The position numbers were made by a program, and so were the translations under genes. A DNA stretch of 18,285 nt from Algoriphagus sp. (GTDB lineage: Bacteria > Bacteroidota > Bacteroidia > Cytophagales > Cyclobacteriaceae): assembly GCA_023255285.1 (NCBI GenBank), contig JALRIY010000019.1, positions 1 to 18,285 on the forward strand, in the 5' to 3' direction. Position 1 is the first letter of the stretch; every line of letters starts with the position of its first letter. The notes under the pieces were generated by a model, which was given only the letters and a program-made list of their open reading frames with translations, was not told the origin of the DNA and did no database searches. Of this stretch, positions 6,529-14,377 are shown one piece after another.

Positions 6529-7831
6529 GGTATTTTTGGTGATTCAAAGGGAATATCTAGCGAGGGTAAAGAAAAAGTCTTTTTTGATTGCTACCATACT
6601 GACTCCTTTAATTTTTCCAGCAATCCTTGCAGTTTTTGTCTGGATTGCGGTAGAAGAAAAGGAAAATCAATCCTTGCGTGTGATTGAAGTGGTGGATGAA
6701 ACAGGACTATTTTTCATGGAAAGTTCTGAGCAATATGCATTTAGTTCTTCTTCAAAGACCTTGGAGGAAGCCAAAGCCTTGGTCTTGGAGGGGAAGCGCT
6801 ATGGAGCACTATATTTACCAAAAATGGAATTATCATCTCCTCAAGGCATTCAATTTTATGGCATAGAAAATCCTAGCACCGCCTTAATTGGCTATTTGGA
6901 AGCAGCATTAAAGCGAAAAGTAGAAGATTTACGGCTATATGCAAATGGAATAGATCCTGCCGTATTGAAAGAAATTCGTACCCAAGTAAAGATTCAATCC
7001 CTGACTCTAGGAGAGGCTGGGGAAGAGGTAATTACTGATGCCACAGTCAACTACGCTCTTGGGTTTTTAGCAGGGATACTGATTTACCTATTTATTTTTA
7101 TCTACGGGAATCAGATTATGCAAGGAGTGATTGAAGAAAAATCAACTCGAATCGTCGAGATTTTGGTTTCATCTTTACGTCCATTTCAATTGATGATGGG
7201 AAAAATAGTGGGTATAGGCGCAGTAGGATTGACCCAATTTTTAATTTGGGTATTTCTTGTTGGGACGCTATCTACGATTGTTGTGGGCGTATTAGGAATG
7301 CAAATGCCCCAACAGCAAGCCATGGAAATGGCAAATCCTGAATTGATGGCTGCTACATCAGAAGCAGGAGATTTGGGAGGGATACTACATGTTATTGAAA
7401 GCATTGATTTTGTTAGGTTGATTGTGGCATTTATTTTCTATTTTTTGGGGGGATACCTGCTGTATGGTGCTTTGTTTGCAGCAGTTGGTGCAGCAGTTGA
7501 CGCCCCTTCAGATGCCCAACAATTCATGTTTCCTATTACGATACCTTTGTTGGTCGGTTACATGAGCCTTTTTGTATTTGTTTTGCAAGACCCGTATAGT
7601 AGTGTTTCCTTCTGGCTTTCGATAGTTCCACTTACTTCGCCCATAGCGATGATGGGGCGAATCAGCTATGGAGTGCCATTTTGGGAATTGGCACTATCGA
7701 TGGGCTTACTAATGCTCGGATTTTTAGGGACCACCTGGATGGCTTCCAAAGTATACCGGATTGGGATTTTGATGCATGGGACAAAGCCTACTTACCGAAC
7801 CTTACTGAAATGGATTCGGACAAACCATTGA
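6521..7831 (+). CDS. ABC-2 type permease, NatB-like
   Basis: A 436-residue inner-membrane subunit pairing with the preceding ATPase. The N-terminus has the cytoplasmic IQREYLARVKKKSF lead-in and TM1 at about residues 22-43. An extracytoplasmic domain follows from about 45 to 175. A cluster of hydrophobic segments then comes at about 178-197, 227-257, 298-324, 338-356, 360-378 and 388-408. The cytoplasmic loop after TM2 contains GVIEEKSTRIVEILVSSLRP, the typical NatB/YhaP coupling segment that contacts the ATPase. The ATG at 6521 lies inside the ATPase gene (8-base overlap). No strong terminator follows; only a small CCTTTT-CGT-AAAAGG hairpin lies at 7836-7850 without a T tract. NatAB was first described as a sodium exporter in Bacillus, but homologues carry many substrates, so Na+ is not assigned here. 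Confidence 0.9.
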   Translation: MHKVFLVIQREYLARVKKKSFLIATILTPLIFPAILAVFVWIAVEEKENQSLRVIEVVDETGLFFMESSEQYAFSSSSKTLEEAKALVLEGKRYGALYLPKMELSSPQGIQFYGIENPSTALIGYLEAALKRKVEDLRLYANGIDPAVLKEIRTQVKIQSLTLGEAGEEVITDATVNYALGFLAGILIYLFIFIYGNQIMQGVIEEKSTRIVEILVSSLRPFQLMMGKIVGIGAVGLTQFLIWVFLVGTLSTIVVGVLGMQMPQQQAMEMANPELMAATSEAGDLGGILHVIESIDFVRLIVAFIFYFLGGYLLYGALFAAVGAAVDAPSDAQQFMFPITIPLLVGYMSLFVFVLQDPYSSVSFWLSIVPLTSPIAMMGRISYGVPFWELALSMGLLMLGFLGTTWMASKVYRIGILMHGTKPTYRTLLKWIRTNH

Positions 7832-7920
7832 TATACCTTTTCGTAAAAGGGAACAATTGATTTGTAAAATTTTGCTTAAGGAGTTAGTTGATTTTGATAG
7901 AAAATCTTATTTTTCCTAAC

Positions 7921-7959
7921 GTACAAATACTTTAAACCTGTTTCTGCAGTTATTTGTAC
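7921..7959. repeat. Perfect 9-bp inverted repeat upstream of the histidine kinase
   Basis: GTACAAATA at 7921-7929 is mirrored exactly by TATTTGTAC at 7951-7959, with a 21-base spacer and half-site centres 30 bases apart. The right arm ends 18 bases before the kinase start codon. The layout could be a two-half-site operator for a regulator bound on the same face of the helix, or a long-loop stem in the leader. No T tract follows, so it is not a terminator. No good TAnnTTTG promoter is evident in this 146-base gap. Confidence 0.55.
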
Positions 7960-7977
7960 ACCATACTTGCTGAGTAA

Positions 7978-9216
7978 ATGAAAAATAAGTTTCAGGATTT
8001 GGCGTCCATCGATTTTTACCAGAATAAGAAACTAGTCAAATGGCTGATTTTTTTTATCTCAGTATTGTTGGGATTGGGTTCAATTGGCTATACCCAGCGC
8101 CTCGTTGAAGAATTACGTGCTCGAGAGAATCGACAAATTCTTGTTCTATCTGCAGCTTTGGATTATGCCGCAACTACGACGGAGAACCTCACTTTTATCA
8201 ATCAAGAGATAATCCAGCAGAATTATTCTTTCCCAATTATTTTAGTAGATGGGTTAGGGAATCCCATTGACTTTAGAAATATTGATTTCAAAAAGAGTAA
8301 AAATCAAGCAGATTCTGCTCAGATTTTAGCGAGGGAGTTGCTAGAAATGCAGGATGATTTTCCGCCTATTGTACTGCAAGAAGCAGGGATGCGCATTTAT
8401 TACCGAAATTCTGCATTATTGACTAACTTAAATTATTATCCCTATATCCAGTTAGCAGTCATTTTACTTTTTGGGGTTTTGGTCTATGTCGTTTTCAATC
8501 AAAGTAAGCTCTCCGAACAAAACCGGGTCTGGGCAGGACTCACCAAAGAAACGGCTCATCAATTGGGAACTCCCATAGCCTCACTCATGGCCTGGATGGA
8601 TTATCTAAAAAATTCGCCTGTTTGGGATGAAAATAAAGAAATTATTCAGGAGATGGATAAGGATGTGACCAAGTTAAGGGTAGTAACGGAAAGATTTAGC
8701 AGCATTGGCAGTAGTCCTGTAATTCAGCCTGAAAATGTATTTGAAATTATTGAGGATACGGTCTCTTACCTCCGTCCTCGGATTTCCACCAAGGTAGAGT
8801 GGGAACTTCACTCTGATTCCAAGGAGTTGATTGCTTTAATTAACAAGCCATTGTTTGACTGGGTCCTTGAAAATGTTTGTAAAAATGCAGTAGATGCGAT
8901 GAAAGGGAAGGGGATTCTTCGGATTTCCTTGTTTCAAGAGAGTGATAAATTTGTAGGGATAGACATTAGTGATACGGGTATAGGGATTGAGAAAATGAAG
9001 TATAAAAAGGTATTTACCCCTGGATTTTCTTCCCGGAAGCGGGGTTGGGGCTTGGGCTTGACTTTGGCTAAGCGAATTGTGGAAGGGTACCATGGAGGGA
9101 AAATATTCGTGAAGCAATCCGAGTTGGGAAAAGGTACCACGTTCCGGATTTTACTTTTAGGACCGAAGGAGGAAGCAACTCCATTTGTAAGTAAGGGGAT
9201 CATGGGGATGTCCTAA
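7978..9216 (+). CDS. Membrane sensor histidine kinase, orphan
   Basis: A 412-residue inner-membrane kinase. TM1 is at about residues 22-38, a periplasmic sensor region lies at about 40-155 with no domain I recognise, and TM2 is at about 156-174. The dimerisation/phosphoacceptor helix then reads KETAHQLGTPIASL, with the likely phospho-His at 194. The ATPase domain has an N-box ENVCKNAVDA at 298-307, G1 DTGIG at 332-336 and G2 GWGLGLTLAKRIVE near 357-369. The H-box reads HQLGTP in place of the more usual HExRTP/HEIRTP, so the acidic residue after the His is a Gln here. The ATPase motifs look intact, so it should bind ATP. No response regulator gene adjoins it on either side. It lies 146 bases after the ABC permease, and an inverted repeat sits in front of its start. 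A link to the transporter and toastrack protein is suggested by position only. Confidence 0.93.
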   Translation: MKNKFQDLASIDFYQNKKLVKWLIFFISVLLGLGSIGYTQRLVEELRARENRQILVLSAALDYAATTTENLTFINQEIIQQNYSFPIILVDGLGNPIDFRNIDFKKSKNQADSAQILARELLEMQDDFPPIVLQEAGMRIYYRNSALLTNLNYYPYIQLAVILLFGVLVYVVFNQSKLSEQNRVWAGLTKETAHQLGTPIASLMAWMDYLKNSPVWDENKEIIQEMDKDVTKLRVVTERFSSIGSSPVIQPENVFEIIEDTVSYLRPRISTKVEWELHSDSKELIALINKPLFDWVLENVCKNAVDAMKGKGILRISLFQESDKFVGIDISDTGIGIEKMKYKKVFTPGFSSRKRGWGLGLTLAKRIVEGYHGGKIFVKQSELGKGTTFRILLLGPKEEATPFVSKGIMGMS

Positions 9217-9281
9217 AAAATTTACTAGTGATTAGTGCGCAAGGCTAGCAACAATAAAAATGGGGTTCAGTCAATTTTACC

Positions 9282-9289
9282 TACCTTTG
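9282..9289 (+). promoter_or_regulatory. Promoter -7 element (TACCTTTG) before prfC
   Basis: TACCTTTGC is a very good match to the Bacteroidota -7 element, 20 bases before the prfC start at 9310. The predicted start of transcription is near 9297. The -33 element is poor. Confidence 0.55.
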
Positions 9290-9309
9290 CTGCCTGAATT
9301 TCATCACTC

Positions 9310-10890
9310 ATGAGTTTAACAGCCGAAATCAACAAGCGAAGAACCTTCGCGATTATTGCCCACCCAGATGCGGGAAAAACCACCCTAACTGAAAAATTAT
9401 TACTTTTTGGGGGAGCCATTCAAACGGCTGGTGCAGTTAAATCGAATAAGATTGATACCGCGACCAAGTCTGACTGGATGGAAATTGAGAAGCAGCGTGG
9501 GATTTCTGTGGCTACCTCTGTGATGGGATTTGAATACAAGGGAATCAAAATTAACCTACTCGACACCCCAGGACACCAGGATTTTGCAGAAGATACGTAC
9601 CGGACTTTAACTGCTGTTGATTCGGTTATCATGGTCATTGACTGCGTGAAGGGGGTGGAAATTCAAACTGAAAAGTTGATGGAGGTTTGCCGAATGCGCA
9701 ATACTCCTGTGATATGCTTTATCAATAAATTGGATCGGGAGGGTAGAGATCCTTACGATCTTTTGGATGAAGTAGAATCCAAGCTAGGGATAAAAGTAAG
9801 GCCACTTTCCTGGCCTATTGGCATGGGAAAGGGATTTAAAGGGGTTTATAATCTCTACGAGAAAAAGCTCAATTTATTTACCCCTTCCCAGCGGAAGTTG
9901 AGTGATGACCGGCAGGTATTCGAAAATTTGGATGATCCACAGCTAGACTCCTTGATTGGCCCTGCGAATGCAATTCAATTGCGAGAGGATGTGGACTTGA
10001 TTGAAGGGGTATACCCTGATTTTGTAATTCAGGATTACTTGGATGCAAAAATTGCCCCCGTATTTTTTGGTTCAGCCGTGAATAATTTTGGGGTCAATGA
10101 AATGTTGGACACTTTTATTCAGATTGCTCCGATTCCACAAACTCGGGATACAGATCTGAGAAAGGTTGCTCCAGAGGAATCTAAATTTTCCGGCTTTGTA
10201 TTTAAGATCCATGCCAATATGGATCCTAACCACCGTAACCGAATTGCTTTTTTGCGAATTTGTTCCGGAAAGTTTGAACGGAATAAGCCGTACAATCACG
10301 TTCGTGGCCCAAAACCACTTCGTTTTTCCAATGTGACCCAGTTTATGGCACAGGAAAAAGAAATCATTGACGAGGCATTCCCTGGAGATATTGTAGGATT
10401 ATACGACACAGGTAATCTCAAAATTGGGGATTCACTTACGGAGGGAGAAAACCTAGTATTTACGGGAATCCCTAGTTTCTCGCCAGAGATTTTCAGAGAG
10501 GTGGTGAACAAGGATGCAATGAAGACCAAGCAATTGGAGAAAGGGCTGAAGCAATTAATGGAGGAAGGAGTAGCTCAACTTTTTACTTTCGAAATGGGGG
10601 CTAGAAAAGTAGTTGGCACGGTGGGGCAACTCCAGTTTGAAGTAATTCAGTTTCGTTTAAAAAACGAATACAACGCGACAGTGGAGTTTCATCCGATGAA
10701 CTTGTACAAGGCCTGCTGGATTAGCTGTTCAGACAAGAAGCAATTGGACGAGTTTGTGCGTTCCAAGAATCGTTATATTGCGCGAGACAAGGATGACAAG
10801 TTGGTCTTTATGGCTGAGTCCAAATCCTGGCTACAGATGGTGCAAGACAATTATCCAGAAATCGAATTCCACTTTACCTCGGAGTTTTAA
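9310..10890 (+). CDS. prfC: Peptide chain release factor 3
   Basis: A 526-residue translational GTPase (E. coli RF3 is about 529) that removes RF1/RF2 from the ribosome after peptide release. The G domain starts near residue 10: G1 AHPDAGKT at 17-24, the switch I stretch WMEIEKQRGISVATSV near 56-71, G3 DTPGH at 85-89, and G4 NKLD at 139-142. Domain II begins near FSGFVFKIHANMDPNHRNR, and the RF3 C-terminal signature VGTVGQLQFEVIQFRLKNEY follows. Full length with no visible defects. It has its own promoter-like element and stands as a single gene, convergent with the adenine deaminase gene 27 bases further on. Confidence 0.97.
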   Translation: MSLTAEINKRRTFAIIAHPDAGKTTLTEKLLLFGGAIQTAGAVKSNKIDTATKSDWMEIEKQRGISVATSVMGFEYKGIKINLLDTPGHQDFAEDTYRTLTAVDSVIMVIDCVKGVEIQTEKLMEVCRMRNTPVICFINKLDREGRDPYDLLDEVESKLGIKVRPLSWPIGMGKGFKGVYNLYEKKLNLFTPSQRKLSDDRQVFENLDDPQLDSLIGPANAIQLREDVDLIEGVYPDFVIQDYLDAKIAPVFFGSAVNNFGVNEMLDTFIQIAPIPQTRDTDLRKVAPEESKFSGFVFKIHANMDPNHRNRIAFLRICSGKFERNKPYNHVRGPKPLRFSNVTQFMAQEKEIIDEAFPGDIVGLYDTGNLKIGDSLTEGENLVFTGIPSFSPEIFREVVNKDAMKTKQLEKGLKQLMEEGVAQLFTFEMGARKVVGTVGQLQFEVIQFRLKNEYNATVEFHPMNLYKACWISCSDKKQLDEFVRSKNRYIARDKDDKLVFMAESKSWLQMVQDNYPEIEFHFTSEF

Positions 10891-10908
10891 AATAGAGTTC
10901 ATTTCATC

Positions 10909-10929
10909 TTTAGACCATCATGGTCTAAA
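10909..10929. repeat. Inverted repeat at the prfC/ade convergent junction
   Basis: TTTAGACCA and TGGTCTAAA form a perfect 9-bp stem with the three-base loop TCA. On the minus strand the loop is the TGA stop of ade, and one arm is made of its last codons. A hairpin shared by two converging transcripts could slow or stop both polymerases, but neither strand has a proper T tract after the stem, so calling it a bidirectional terminator is tentative. Confidence 0.45.
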
Positions 10930-12543
10930 AACCGAAGTAAATTCAAATTTTTTTCCATCAAAAAGTCCTTTGTCGCTCAGCTTTAGATCTGGAATTACAA
11001 GTAAGGCCATAAAACTCAGGGTCATGAAAGGGGAGTTGAGCGTCGATCCCATTTCCTTTGCTAAGCGATCAATCCGAGTGTAGGCCGCCGCAACCGTGTA
11101 CCCATCCTCTGGTGACATGATGCCTCCTACCGGAAGCGGAAGTACCTCTTCTTGATCTCCCCAAACTGCGGATATACCTCCCTTAGACTCAATCAACAAA
11201 TTTACAGCCCTGCAAATGGATGCATCATCCACTCCGACCCCAATAATGTTGTGCGAATCATGCCCTACTGAGGATGCAATAGCTCCTGCTTTTAATCCAA
11301 AATTTTTTATAAAAGCGAGGGATGGAGAGGCATTTTGGTAGCGGTTGACCACCGTGATTTTAAGAATGTCCTGGTCAGGATTGGATTCAGCAAGCCCATT
11401 ATTTACATTGATTTCACCTTCTATTTCAGGGGTAATCAGTTGCCCATCTTGTGCTTGAATTACTCGAACCTTTTTTTTCAAAGCCGAAATTTGAAAGTCT
11501 GTAGGAGATTTAAAAGAAGTTTCAAAATGGTTGATTATCTCATTTTTTATTCGAGGGATAAGGGATTGCCCATATTCTGCCACCTTTTGTCCTTGGATGT
11601 AGGTAGCTAGAACTTTAAATTTCTCAAGATCTTCAACAAGAATAAAATCAGCTCCATCTCCTACTCGAAGTTGTCCGACTGGTAGTGAATAGTGGGTAAT
11701 GGGATTGATACAGGCCGCTCTAAGAACATTGAAGGTGTCTTTGCCTTTAGCAATGGCTCGGCAGACGAGTTCGTTGATGTGTCCCAAGGCCAGATTGTCT
11801 GGGTGTTTGTCATCCGAGCAAAACAGAAGCATTTCTGGATAATCATCGATAAGATCAATTAGTGCGTCAAAGTTTTTGGCAGCTGAACCTTCACGAATGG
11901 AGATTTTCATCCCAAGTTTAATTTTTTCCAAAGCTTCCTCGTAGGTAAAGCATTCGTGGTCTGTGCTTGGGCCTGCGGACACATACTTTTGCGCGAGTTT
12001 GCCTCGTAGCCCTGGTGCATGACCATCAATGGGTTTTCCTTGCTTCTGAGCAAGATGAATTTTTTCCATGACTAGCGGATCTCTATTTACTGTGCCAGGC
12101 CAGTTCATCATTTCGGCGAGGTATAGAATCTCTGGACGAACCATCAGTTGTGCTATGTCTGCAGCAGATATTTCTCCACCTGCGGTTTCAAAAGGGGTGG
12201 CAGGTACGCAGGAGGGAGCTCCAAAGAAAAAATGAAAGGGTACTTGTTTGCCATTGTCGATCATGTATTCTACCCCTTGCATACCACAGACATTGGCGAT
12301 TTCGTGTGGATCAGAGAGGGTAGCGACTGTACCATGAACCACTGCTAGTCGAGCAAATTCGGATGGAACCAACATGGAGGATTCGATATGGACATGGGCA
12401 TCAATAAATCCAGGCAGTAGGTAAGGTAGGGTAGGGCTGGGTGGAATTTGGACAATAGAATGAATTTTTTTGTCTCTAATTTCTAATGCTATAGGGTATA
12501 TTTTGCGGAGATGGAGATCAATCAGTTGGCCTTTTAGGATCAT
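10918..12543 (-). CDS. ade: Adenine deaminase
   Basis: A 541-residue amidohydrolase of the Ade family, hydrolysing adenine to hypoxanthine and ammonia in the cytoplasm. Its product feeds Hpt, encoded at the other end of this window. Metal-site motifs (numbered from the ATG) are DAHVHIESS at 48-56, the E of YLAEMMN at 144, H175 in DGHAPGL, H196 in STDHE, and D244/D245 in FCSDD. SDPHEIANV near 78, APSCVPAT near 109 and SIREGSAAKN near 215 are family signatures. The C-terminal Ade domain contains VGVDDASICRAVN and LPLPVGGIMS. I chose ATG 12541-12543 (MILKGQLIDL) because family members start with this strand. An upstream in-frame TTG at 12582 would add 13 residues of poor similarity and cannot be excluded. 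It converges with prfC and diverges from cmk. Confidence 0.95.
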   Translation of the reverse strand: MILKGQLIDLHLRKIYPIALEIRDKKIHSIVQIPPSPTLPYLLPGFIDAHVHIESSMLVPSEFARLAVVHGTVATLSDPHEIANVCGMQGVEYMIDNGKQVPFHFFFGAPSCVPATPFETAGGEISAADIAQLMVRPEILYLAEMMNWPGTVNRDPLVMEKIHLAQKQGKPIDGHAPGLRGKLAQKYVSAGPSTDHECFTYEEALEKIKLGMKISIREGSAAKNFDALIDLIDDYPEMLLFCSDDKHPDNLALGHINELVCRAIAKGKDTFNVLRAACINPITHYSLPVGQLRVGDGADFILVEDLEKFKVLATYIQGQKVAEYGQSLIPRIKNEIINHFETSFKSPTDFQISALKKKVRVIQAQDGQLITPEIEGEINVNNGLAESNPDQDILKITVVNRYQNASPSLAFIKNFGLKAGAIASSVGHDSHNIIGVGVDDASICRAVNLLIESKGGISAVWGDQEEVLPLPVGGIMSPEDGYTVAAAYTRIDRLAKEMGSTLNSPFMTLSFMALLVIPDLKLSDKGLFDGKKFEFTSVFRP

Positions 12544-12592
12544 AGGGGGTAATTCAAGGGGAAATTTTTGCTTTTCAAGCAATAAGGATCTT

Positions 12593-12606
12593 TACTTTTA
12601 AAAGTA
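12593..12606. promoter_or_regulatory. 14-bp perfect palindrome in the ade/cmk divergent gap
   Basis: TACTTTTAAAAGTA is a perfect palindrome lying between the divergent ade and cmk starts, 18 bases before the cmk -7 element. On the minus strand the nearby TACTTTTA resembles a degenerate TAnnTTTG element for ade. It could be an operator for one or both genes, or a by-product of an AT-rich promoter region. Confidence 0.35.
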
Positions 12607-12623
12607 GGTACCGTTAAAACTAC

Positions 12624-12631
12624 TATATTTG
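12624..12631 (+). promoter_or_regulatory. Promoter -7 element (TATATTTG) before cmk
   Basis: TATATTTGC fits the Bacteroidota -7 consensus TAnnTTTG exactly. Transcription would start near 12638, some 30 bases before the cmk ATG. The -33 element is not clear. Confidence 0.55.
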
Positions 12632-12668
12632 CACAAATTTTAGGCAGTAAAATAAGATAGGTTTTTTG

Positions 12669-13349
12669 ATGAACAAGATTGTCATCGCCATAGATGGGTA
12701 TTCCGGTTGTGGGAAAAGTTCGACTGCCAAGGAGGTCGCAAAAAGGTTAGGCTTCACCTATATTGATTCTGGAGCAATGTATCGTGCTGCAGCACTCCAT
12801 TTTTTGAATGAAAATTTATCTCCATTAAATTCTGAGGATGTTATTGAAGGGTTAAAAAGCCTTCATATTTCATTTCAGTTCAATCCTGTAAGCCAGTTAC
12901 AAGAAACCTACTTAAATGGAGTGAATGTAGAAAAGGAAATCCGTTCCATGCGGGTGGCTGAGCGGGTTAGTGAGGTAGCTACTGTGAAAGAAGTTCGTGC
13001 TGCACTTGTGGCACAACAGCAGGAGCTTGGACGAAAAAAAGGAGTAGTGATGGATGGAAGGGATATTAGTTCGGTAGTTTTTCCAGAGGCTGAGTTGAAA
13101 CTATTTATGACTGCAGACGTAGAGACTCGAGCGCGGCGACGGCAGCTTGAATTGCTTGAAAAGGGGGAAACGGCTTCTCTTGAAGAAATTAAATTAAATT
13201 TAGAGACTAGGGATCAAGTAGATTCAACTAGATCAGAAAGCCCCTTGATTAAGGTGTCTGATGCGATTGAGATGGACACGAGCAACTTGACATTTTCTCA
13301 GCAGGTAGACCAAATTATTGACTTAGTCCATAAAGTAACGTTAAACTAA
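12669..13349 (+). CDS. cmk: Cytidylate kinase
   Basis: A 226-residue NMP kinase phosphorylating CMP and dCMP with ATP in pyrimidine nucleotide metabolism. The P-loop GYSGCGKSS is at residues 10-18, followed by YIDSGAMYRAAA (CMP-binding region). VMDGRDISSVVFP near 125 is the Cmk signature, followed by LID-region arginines in RARRRQLELLEKG and RDQVDSTRSESPL near 180-192. The usual start is the ATG at 12669 (MNKIVIAIDG); a TTG immediately before it adds only one residue and is not needed. A good promoter element lies 37 bases upstream. The gene is followed by ispH after 7 bases, so the two are probably co-transcribed. Confidence 0.96.
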   Translation: MNKIVIAIDGYSGCGKSSTAKEVAKRLGFTYIDSGAMYRAAALHFLNENLSPLNSEDVIEGLKSLHISFQFNPVSQLQETYLNGVNVEKEIRSMRVAERVSEVATVKEVRAALVAQQQELGRKKGVVMDGRDISSVVFPEAELKLFMTADVETRARRRQLELLEKGETASLEEIKLNLETRDQVDSTRSESPLIKVSDAIEMDTSNLTFSQQVDQIIDLVHKVTLN

Positions 13350-13356
13350 TTGGCGT

Positions 13357-14253
13357 ATGCAAGTTACAATAGATAAGAATTCAGGGTATTGTTTTGGAGT
13401 GGAATTTGCCATCAAAATGGCAGAGGATGAAATGGAGAATGAGGAGACCTTGTATTGTCTGGGGGATATTGTTCACAATGACATGGAAGTCAAGCGATTG
13501 AGTGAAAAGGGCTTAGTGGTCATCGACCGAGCGCAACTTCATGACTTGAGCAATTGTAAAGTGCTTATTCGTGCACATGGCGAGCCTCCCGAAACGTATA
13601 AATTAGCTATTGAAAACAATATTGAATTGATCGATGCCTCTTGTCCTGTGGTACTCAAACTTCAGCATCGAGTGAAAAATGCTTTTGATAAGATGGAGCG
13701 TGAAAATGGGCAGATTGTCATCTACGGTAAAAAAGGACATGCGGAAGTAATTGGCTTGACTGGACAGACTTTGGAAAAAGCGATTGTAGTTACTCAGGAT
13801 TCAGATTTGGATCAACTTGATTTCACGCGCCCTATTACCTTATTCAGTCAAACTACCAAGAGTACAAAGGGCTTTTATGCGCTATCAGAAAAAATAGAAA
13901 ATCGTATTAAAGCAACAAAAGAAGAATTGACGGAAGTTGATTTCAACTCTAACGACTCCATCTGCAGGCAAGTATCCAATAGAGAACCTCAGTTGCAGCG
14001 TTTTGCTCAAGAGAATGATGTGATTTTGTTTGTATCAGGGAAAAAAAGTTCCAATGGAAAAGCTTTGTACCAAGTTTGCCTTTCCGAAAATCCGAGAAGC
14101 TATTTCATTGAAAATGAGGAAGAAATTGAAGAGGAATGGTTTCAACAAGTGGAGCGGGTAGGGATCTGTGGTGCGACTTCCACACCAATGTGGTTGATGG
14201 AACAGGTAAAAACCTACGTAAATGGGGTTTCTCAAGAAATCCTTCATGGATAA
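13357..14253 (+). CDS. ispH: 4-hydroxy-3-methylbut-2-enyl diphosphate reductase
   Basis: A 298-residue iron-sulfur enzyme catalysing the last step of the MEP isoprenoid pathway, reducing HMBPP to IPP and DMAPP in the cytoplasm. The three cluster cysteines are present: C12 (GYCFGVEFAI), C96 (DASCPVV) and C203 (NDSICRQVSNREP). Substrate-binding residues appear as H40 (GDIVHN), H74 (RAHGEPP), H128 and E130 (KKGHAEVIG), and T166/T167 (FSQTTKS). Length and motif order are normal. It follows cmk closely; no clear terminator separates it from nqrA, which has its own promoter element. Confidence 0.96.
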   Translation: MQVTIDKNSGYCFGVEFAIKMAEDEMENEETLYCLGDIVHNDMEVKRLSEKGLVVIDRAQLHDLSNCKVLIRAHGEPPETYKLAIENNIELIDASCPVVLKLQHRVKNAFDKMERENGQIVIYGKKGHAEVIGLTGQTLEKAIVVTQDSDLDQLDFTRPITLFSQTTKSTKGFYALSEKIENRIKATKEELTEVDFNSNDSICRQVSNREPQLQRFAQENDVILFVSGKKSSNGKALYQVCLSENPRSYFIENEEEIEEEWFQQVERVGICGATSTPMWLMEQVKTYVNGVSQEILHG

Positions 14254-14337
14254 ATCGAAATGCATTCCCTAAATTTTCTAATAGTAAAAGTTCCAACAAT
14301 TAATGTGACTTAGGCTCCATATCAAAAGGTTTTTTCT

Positions 14338-14345
14338 TAGATTTG
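14338..14345 (+). promoter_or_regulatory. Promoter -7 element (TAGATTTG) before nqrA
   Basis: TAGATTTG, identical to the element upstream of obgE, lies 32 bases before the nqrA ATG at 14378. Initiation near 14352 would exclude an upstream GTG at 14345 as start codon. The -33 match is weak. Confidence 0.5.
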
Positions 14346-14377
14346 TGGCGTTTTTCAAGGCTCATAGTCCCAAACAT

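Noticed and set aside
7836..7850. CCTTTT-CGT-AAAAGG mini-hairpin after the ABC permease as a terminator
   Set aside because: The stem is six mostly A-T pairs and no T tract follows, so it is too weak to call.
12544..12582. TTG start extending adenine deaminase by 13 residues
   Set aside because: The added residues do not resemble the family N-terminus; ATG at 12541-12543 matches better. Not fully excluded.
14345..14377. GTG start extending nqrA by 11 residues
   Set aside because: The GTG overlaps the promoter -7 element and would precede the likely transcription start; ATG 14378 gives the normal NqrA N-terminus.
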